NCBI GenBank assembly: GCA_937888615.1
Contig: CALABZ010000269.1
Span: 1 to 7,755, forward strand
DNA from: an uncultured Lentisphaeria bacterium
GTDB lineage: Bacteria > Verrucomicrobiota > Lentisphaeria > Victivallales > Victivallaceae
DNA: 7,755 nucleotides
Reading direction: 5' to 3'
Shown here: positions 3,263-7,755 of the stretch, piece after piece
Numbering within the stretch: position 1 is the stretch's first letter
Layout: every line of letters starts with the position of its first letter
Made by a program: the position numbers and the translations under genes
The notes under the pieces: model-generated
What the model was told of the DNA's origin: nothing
Seen by the model: the letters and a program-made list of their open reading frames with translations, nothing else
Databases searched by the model: none

Positions 3263-4798
3263 ATGAGATTGAAACATCTGCTGCTGCCGTTCCTGTTATG
3301 CCTCGCCGCCGGCGCAACCGCCGCGACGGCGGAACAGCGGCTTTATGCCAAATCAACCCCGGTGGCGATCGAAGACCGGCTGGACCGGACCCTCGCCGAC
3401 GACTGGAAACGGAATGACATCGCGCTTCCGCATGAAGCGTCGGACTCCGTCATGGTGCGGCGGCTCTATCTCGACCTCGCCGGACGACTCCCGACGGCGG
3501 ACGAGGCGCGTGCTTACGTCAACTCCAAGGCTCCCGACAAACGCACGGCACTCATCGACAAGCTCCTGGCGTCAAACGACTTTTTCGATTACTGGACCAT
3601 GCACTGGTGCGACATTCTCCGGGTCAAATCCGAATTTCCGATCAATCTGTGGCCGAATGCGGTCTACGGTTATCAGCGGCGCATCCGCCAATTTCTCTCG
3701 ACGAATGAACCGTATGATCATTTCGCCCGCGCGCTCCTGACCACAAACGGCAGTAATTTCCGGGTGCCCGAAGTCAATTTCTACCGTGCTACCGCGGACC
3801 GCACCCCTGCGGGGTTGGCGAAAGCCGCCGCCCTGACCTTTCTCGGCATACGGCTTGAGAAACAACCGGAAAAAGAACAGCAGACTTTCATCGCATTCTT
3901 TAAAGAGGTCGGATTCAAAAACACCAAGGAGTGGAAAGAAGAGATCGTCTACTTGAAAAAACGGGTTCCCCCGCACAAAGTCGCCCTTCCCGGCGGCACC
4001 GAAGTCATGATCCCCGATTCCGGCGATCCCCGCGCGGCCTTTGCCGAAGCGGCGGTGGCGCATCCATATTTTGCCCGAGCGCTGGTGAACCGGGTATGGT
4101 ACTGGTTCTTCGGTCTGGGCATCGTCAATGAAGCGGACGACCTGCGGGCCGACAACCCGCCGGTGAATCCGGAACTGCTTGACGAACTGGCTGACGGATT
4201 CGTCAAGTCCGGCTATGATTTTCGCCTGCTCTGCCGCAGGATCGCCAATTCCGCCGCCTATCGCACCACTCCGGGAAGCGGCGAAAAAGCCGAACAACAT
4301 TTCGCCTCCTATCCGGTACGGCGACTCGACGCCGAGGTGCTGGACGACGCCATTCGCGACCTGAGCGGAACCCCCAGCAAATATTCGAGCGTCATCCCCG
4401 AACCCTTTACGTTCATCCCGCCCGAAGCCCGTACCATCACGTTGGCCGACGGCTCAATTTCCGGCTCGTTCCTGATCCTTTTCGGCCGTCCGGCACGCGA
4501 CTCCGGCACGCTCGATGAACGCAACGACAGCATCAATTCCTCGCAACGCCTCAAACTCTTCAATTCCGGCGAGCTCTACCGCCGTCTCGGCCGGGTGCTG
4601 CAGCGCCCGGAACTTAAAAAACTGCCGTTCCCCCGCAAGCTCGAAGAACTCTATTGGATGTTTTATTCCCGTCCGCCGACCGACGACGAGGCGGACACCA
4701 TTCTGAACGCACACAGACGCGCCCGGAAAAAATGGAATCTCCAGCAGGATATCTGCTGGATTCTGTTGAATTCCCGCGAATTTCTGTATCGACATTAG
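3263..4798 (+). CDS. Exported DUF1549-DUF1553 (PSD1 family) protein without the usual cysteine motifs
   Basis: 511 residues with a Sec signal peptide (MRLKHLLLPFLLCLAAGATA, cleavage near 20-23). Residues about 35-200 match DUF1549 (VRRLYLDLAGRLPT, then LASNDFFDYWTMHW and NFYRAT). Residues about 260-505 match DUF1553 (HPYFARALVNRVWYWFFGLGIV, YPVRRLDAEVLDDAI, FGRPARDS, LLNSREFLYRH). From memory, family members usually carry LGVR-x2-CxxCHNHP at the end of DUF1549 and a cysteine-bearing ER motif after FGRP. Here LGIRLEKQPEKEQQ (194-207) and SGTLDER stand in those places, so both cysteine sites are missing although the surrounding residues are kept. No heme-binding PSCyt domain is visible. The molecular role of the family is not established. 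It is typically encoded next to DUF1501 proteins, as here (13-base gap). The start at 3263 is fixed by the ribosome binding site and signal peptide. Confidence 0.88.
   Translation: MRLKHLLLPFLLCLAAGATAATAEQRLYAKSTPVAIEDRLDRTLADDWKRNDIALPHEASDSVMVRRLYLDLAGRLPTADEARAYVNSKAPDKRTALIDKLLASNDFFDYWTMHWCDILRVKSEFPINLWPNAVYGYQRRIRQFLSTNEPYDHFARALLTTNGSNFRVPEVNFYRATADRTPAGLAKAAALTFLGIRLEKQPEKEQQTFIAFFKEVGFKNTKEWKEEIVYLKKRVPPHKVALPGGTEVMIPDSGDPRAAFAEAAVAHPYFARALVNRVWYWFFGLGIVNEADDLRADNPPVNPELLDELADGFVKSGYDFRLLCRRIANSAAYRTTPGSGEKAEQHFASYPVRRLDAEVLDDAIRDLSGTPSKYSSVIPEPFTFIPPEARTITLADGSISGSFLILFGRPARDSGTLDERNDSINSSQRLKLFNSGELYRRLGRVLQRPELKKLPFPRKLEELYWMFYSRPPTDDEADTILNAHRRARKKWNLQQDICWILLNSREFLYRH
4740..4760. 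other. Perfect 8-bp inverted repeat near the 3' end of the DUF1553 gene
   Basis: TCCAGCAG (4740-4747) and CTGCTGGA (4753-4760) form a perfect stem around a 5-base GATAT loop, about 36 bases before the stop codon. It lies inside the coding sequence and no T-tract follows. It may be chance, or an mRNA processing or stability element between operon genes. Confidence 0.3.
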
Positions 4799-4803
4799 AG
4801 GAG
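4798..4803 (+). promoter_or_regulatory. Ribosome binding site of the DUF1501 gene
   Basis: GAGGAG starts on the last base of the preceding stop codon and lies 8 bases before ATG at 4812. It suggests coupled translation of the DUF1553 and DUF1501 genes. Confidence 0.7.
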
Positions 4804-4811
4804 ACTGCAAA

Positions 4812-6134
4812 ATGAACAGACGCGAATTTCTGAAAAACATGGCCGCGCTTACCGCGCTCGGCGCAGTAACTCATATCGCCGGGCGTCCCTTTTCCGCGTT
4901 CGCCGCCGACGCCCCCCTCCCCGCGAAAATCAGCCCTCCCGCCAAAGCCCGTTCCGTCATCGAAATCTGGGTTTGGGGCGGTCCAAGTCAGCTCGAAACA
5001 TTCGACCCGAAACCCAAAGCGCCGCGTGACTACAACGGCGGTTTCAAAGCTATTCCGACCAATGTGCCGGGCATCGAAATCAGCGAATTTTTCCCGCTGC
5101 TCGCCAAGCATGCGGACAAGTATTCACTGATCCGCAGCATGACCCATCCCTACCCCGGCCACGAAACCGCCACCTATCTGATGCAGACCGGACGCAATCC
5201 CGGCGGCGGCAAGGTGTTCCCCGCCATCGGCGCGGTGATCGCCATGTTCAAGTCCAAAGATTACAAAGGCGACATTCCCCCGTATGTCATCCTGACTGTC
5301 CCGAAAGGACGTTTCTCCGAAGTCGGCTTTTTGAGCGAACGCTACAGCCCGCTGGTGACTGGCGGCAATCCGGCGGCGGCTAAATTCATCGTCGACGGCA
5401 TCGTACCGCCCGGCGGGCTTTCCAAAGAAGAACTGGCCGACCGTTTCGAACTGTTGGAACGACTCGACACCTTCGGGCGCGCCGCCGCATCCTCCCCCGC
5501 GTTCAAGGAATTCGACACCGCCGGAGAAAAGGCGCGCAAAGTCATCGAAGGCGACGGCGCCAAGGTCTTTGACCTCTCCCAGGAAACCGCCGAAATGCGT
5601 GAACGCTACGGGCGCAACCAGCTCGGGCAATCCTGTCTGGTGGCGCGGCGGCTGGTCGAAGCCGGAGTCCCCTATATCACCATCAACGCGCAGGGATGGG
5701 ACACCCACAAACGCCATTTCGAAACCATGAAAACCAAGGCCGCAGAAATGGATCGCGCCACCACCGCCCTGATCACCGATCTCCATGAAAAGGGCTTGCT
5801 CGACAGTACAATCATCTGGTGGACCGGCGAATTCGGCCGTACCCCGAAAGTCGCCTGGGAAGCCCCCTGGAACGGCGGTCGCATCCATTATTGCAAATGT
5901 TTCTCGTCTCTCGTGGCGGGCGGCGGCTTTGCCGGGGGCCGGGTCGTCGGCGCCTCCGACGCCCTCGCCGAAAATGTGGTGAAACGCCCGGTCGCCCCGC
6001 AGGACATGCTCGGCAGTATTTATGAACTGTGCGGCATTGACCCCGACGGCCCCCTGCCAAACCCGATCGGCCTGACCGCAACCGTACTGCCCCCCGAATC
6101 CCCCGCGGGACGGCTCCGCGAAATCTACCGGTAA
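4812..6134 (+). CDS. Tat-exported DUF1501 protein (alkaline-phosphatase-like fold)
   Basis: 440 residues. The N-terminus NRREFLKNMAALTALGAV is a twin-arginine signal, with likely cleavage after AFAA near residue 32, so the protein is probably exported folded, perhaps with metal. DUF1501 proteins belong to the alkaline phosphatase/sulfatase superfamily. Visible family motifs are WVWGGPSQLETFDPKP (53-68), HPYPGHETATYLMQTGRNP (about 112-130), WDTHKRH (296-302, with Asp297, His299 and His302 as candidate metal ligands) and TGEFGRTPK (338-346). In the C-terminal motif, usually GRDHW as I recall it, this protein has GRIHY (356-360): Ile358 replaces the aspartate while His359 is kept. LVAGGGFAGGRVVGASD and a GIDPDGPLPNPIGL-like end follow. 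Substrate is unknown. It is encoded between the DUF1553 partner and a PPC-domain protein, a common PVC arrangement. Confidence 0.9.
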   Translation: MNRREFLKNMAALTALGAVTHIAGRPFSAFAADAPLPAKISPPAKARSVIEIWVWGGPSQLETFDPKPKAPRDYNGGFKAIPTNVPGIEISEFFPLLAKHADKYSLIRSMTHPYPGHETATYLMQTGRNPGGGKVFPAIGAVIAMFKSKDYKGDIPPYVILTVPKGRFSEVGFLSERYSPLVTGGNPAAAKFIVDGIVPPGGLSKEELADRFELLERLDTFGRAAASSPAFKEFDTAGEKARKVIEGDGAKVFDLSQETAEMRERYGRNQLGQSCLVARRLVEAGVPYITINAQGWDTHKRHFETMKTKAAEMDRATTALITDLHEKGLLDSTIIWWTGEFGRTPKVAWEAPWNGGRIHYCKCFSSLVAGGGFAGGRVVGASDALAENVVKRPVAPQDMLGSIYELCGIDPDGPLPNPIGLTATVLPPESPAGRLREIYR

Positions 6135-6140
6135 AAGGTG
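6135..6140 (+). promoter_or_regulatory. Ribosome binding site ahead of triple ATG
   Basis: AAGGTG lies 4 bases before ATG 6145 and 7 bases before ATG 6148. Three in-frame ATGs (6145, 6148, 6151) follow, so the exact start is ambiguous by two residues; 6148 has the best spacing. Confidence 0.5.
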
Positions 6141-6144
6141 TAAT

Positions 6145-7755
6145 ATGATGATGAAAAATACGCTCCTTGCCTTCCTTTTCATACTTGCCGTACCGGGGCT
6201 CCAGGCCGGACGGGATCCGTATGTCGGCTATCTTTATCCGAGCGGGGCGCAGGCGGGAAGCACAACCCAGATACTGGTCGGAGGGCAGAACCTCAACGGC
6301 ATTCGCGCGGCGCTGGTATCCGGCAACGGCATCATGATCCACAAAATCACGCCTGTCCCAAACTTTATGAACCCGGACGGCACACAGCGTACCTACCTGT
6401 TGAAATGGATCAAAAACATCGAGAACGGAAAACCCGCCCGTCCTCCACTGCCGGAGGACACCAATTCCTGGCGTAAAAATCCGTGGTGGGAAAAGCTTGA
6501 CCAGCTCGACCCGCTCTCCCTGAGCCTCGTCATCCGCGACCTCAATATGCGACGGAATCCGTTGCAGGCTTCGCCGTCGATCCGCCAGATGGCGATTATC
6601 GAAATCAAGATCAGTCTAAACGCCGCGCCCGGTGTACGCGAATTGCGTTTATGGGGAAACCAAGGCATCTCCCCCCCGAAACTTTTTTATGTGGATGCCG
6701 CCCCCCATATCCAGGAGCCGCTCTACACGCCCCCGCCGCAACAGCCGGATCGCAAAGAACCGCCCAAACCTCCGCCGGAAACGCCCCGCGTCACTTTATT
6801 CCCAGCCGTACTTGACGGACAAATCCTGCCGGGTGAAACCGACCGTTATCACCTGACGCTGAAAGCCGGACAGGACTACACCATGACCATGACCGGACGC
6901 AAACTGCTGCCGTTCATCGGCGACGCCGTGCCGGGCCATTTCCAGCCGGTGCTCCGGCTCCTCGGTCCGGACGGCGCCGAAGCCGCGTTCGTTGACGATG
7001 AATATTTCAACCCCGACCCGATCCTGCGTTTCACCCCGTCGAAGGACGGCGAATACACGCTGGAAATCCGCGACAACCTCTACCGCGGGCGGGAGGATTT
7101 CGTTTATCGGCTGCTGATCGAATCAGTCAACAGGCCCTACCAGTTCAGCCAAACATCTCCTTTCCCAAGAATGCTCCATGTCGACAGCAAAATCGTCCGC
7201 CAGCCGTTGTGGGCCGAAAACCCGCAAGTCATCACCGGGGCTCTCACCAAGAAAGGAGAAACGGCGGTATTCACCTTCAACGCCAGAGGCGGTACCCAGA
7301 TTGTGATCGACGTGGCGGCGCGACGCAATGGTTCTCCGCTTGATGGAGTGTTGCGCGTGTTCAAACCGGACGGCACACTCCTGGCGAAATCCGACGACGC
7401 CGCCTCGCCGTTGAATATCGGCGAATACCTCCAACAGGTCGATCCTTATCTGAAGCTGGATATTCCGGCCAACGGGACTTATCGGGTTGAACTCACCGAC
7501 CTGACCGGCGCGGGCGACCCGAACTATCGCTATTGGATGCGCATCGGCCCTCCGCAACCGAATTTCGAGGTATACACCACGCAGTCGATGTTGAACTTGA
7601 GTCCCGGCCAGACCGGAGAATTGAAACTCCGTGTCGAACGAACGGATCAATTCGCTGAAGGAATTGAAATCAGTTGCGACGAGCTCGAATTGATGGGTTC
7701 CACAGTCATTCCGGCGAAGGCGACCGAGTTTACCATTACGCTGAAAAACCCCGCT
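6145..7755 (+). CDS. Exported IPT/PPC-domain protein, truncated at the right edge
   Basis: 537 codons are open to the edge with no stop, so the C-terminus is missing. Residues 1-21 are a Sec signal peptide (MMMKNTLLAFLFILAVPGLQA). Residues about 25-65 resemble an IPT/TIG-like start (YPSGAQAGSTTQILVGGQNL). A proline-rich linker lies at about 195-215 (PPPQQP and KPPPETP). A first PPC-like beta domain follows at about 218-325, ending DGEYTLEIRDNLYRGREDFVYRL. A second spans about 353-470 (GETAVFTFNARGG to NGTYRVELTD). Another Ig-like segment begins near 473. These folds are non-catalytic binding or stability modules on exported proteins. The gene follows the DUF1501 gene by 10 bases, and PVC genomes often pair such proteins with DUF1549/DUF1501 genes. 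It probably acts outside the cytoplasm with those two proteins; direct binding is inference. Confidence 0.85.
   Translation, partial: MMMKNTLLAFLFILAVPGLQAGRDPYVGYLYPSGAQAGSTTQILVGGQNLNGIRAALVSGNGIMIHKITPVPNFMNPDGTQRTYLLKWIKNIENGKPARPPLPEDTNSWRKNPWWEKLDQLDPLSLSLVIRDLNMRRNPLQASPSIRQMAIIEIKISLNAAPGVRELRLWGNQGISPPKLFYVDAAPHIQEPLYTPPPQQPDRKEPPKPPPETPRVTLFPAVLDGQILPGETDRYHLTLKAGQDYTMTMTGRKLLPFIGDAVPGHFQPVLRLLGPDGAEAAFVDDEYFNPDPILRFTPSKDGEYTLEIRDNLYRGREDFVYRLLIESVNRPYQFSQTSPFPRMLHVDSKIVRQPLWAENPQVITGALTKKGETAVFTFNARGGTQIVIDVAARRNGSPLDGVLRVFKPDGTLLAKSDDAASPLNIGEYLQQVDPYLKLDIPANGTYRVELTDLTGAGDPNYRYWMRIGPPQPNFEVYTTQSMLNLSPGQTGELKLRVERTDQFAEGIEISCDELELMGSTVIPAKATEFTITLKNPA

Larger units (their letters stand above)
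568..7755 (+). other. Seven-gene operon led by an ECF sigma/anti-sigma pair
   Basis: All seven genes run the same way. Intergenic distances are 10, 16, -8, 22, 13 and 10 bases, and I see no terminator or strong internal promoter between them. Several ribosome binding sites overlap the preceding stop codon. This is direct support for one transcript. The operon continues past the right edge. Confidence 0.8.

Noticed and set aside
3572..4300. 242-residue minus-strand open frame
   Set aside because: It is a shadow of the DUF1549/DUF1553 gene, with no ribosome binding site or domain.
5124..6182. 352-residue minus-strand open frame
   Set aside because: It is antisense to the strongly supported DUF1501 gene. 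Its Gly- and Phe-rich composition reflects the complement of that gene's codon bias.

Overview
The window looks like chromosomal DNA from a bacterium of the Planctomycetes-Verrucomicrobia-Lentisphaerae (PVC) group. A Lentisphaerota (Victivallis-like) relative is my best guess. The evidence is a DUF1549/DUF1553 protein (PSD1 family), a DUF1501 protein and an IPT/PPC-domain protein encoded side by side behind an ECF sigma factor. That gene set is greatly expanded in PVC bacteria. The phylum assignment is inference from gene content only. Coding DNA is GC-rich and the two promoter regions are AT-rich.

Layout. Bases 1-46 hold the first 15 codons of a minus-strand gene that leaves the left edge. 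It has a Shine-Dalgarno sequence, a strong-looking promoter and operator-like TGTTAT/ATAACA half-sites at 63-111. Bases 121-480 contain no credible gene. They hold three diverged copies of a roughly 30-bp palindromic repeat (GNRA-like loop) and several other strong hairpins. A weak plus-strand promoter candidate follows at about 457-484.

From 568 to the right edge, seven plus-strand genes follow with gaps of 10-22 bases or a short overlap, so they look like one operon: (1) ECF sigma factor; (2) short zinc-finger anti-sigma factor with one membrane helix; (3) exported, highly charged helical protein of unknown function; (4) two-domain YjgF/Rid-fold protein resembling FkbO/Hyg5 chorismatases; (5) exported DUF1549-DUF1553 protein lacking the cysteine motifs usual in that family; (6) Tat-exported DUF1501 protein (alkaline-phosphatase-like fold) with a substituted C-terminal motif; (7) exported IPT/PPC beta-domain protein, cut off by the right edge.

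How they may work together (inference): genes 1-3 form a membrane signalling module that would sense an envelope condition and switch on the operon. Genes 5-7 make an extracytoplasmic set that recurs in PVC genomes without a firmly established function. The chorismatase-like gene 4 is the unexpected member: it suggests that a cytoplasmic aromatic product or Rid-type activity is co-regulated with the surface proteins. The most interesting points are the chorismatase-like gene in this context, the apparent loss of cysteine motifs in gene 5, and the decaying palindromic repeats between the divergent promoters.
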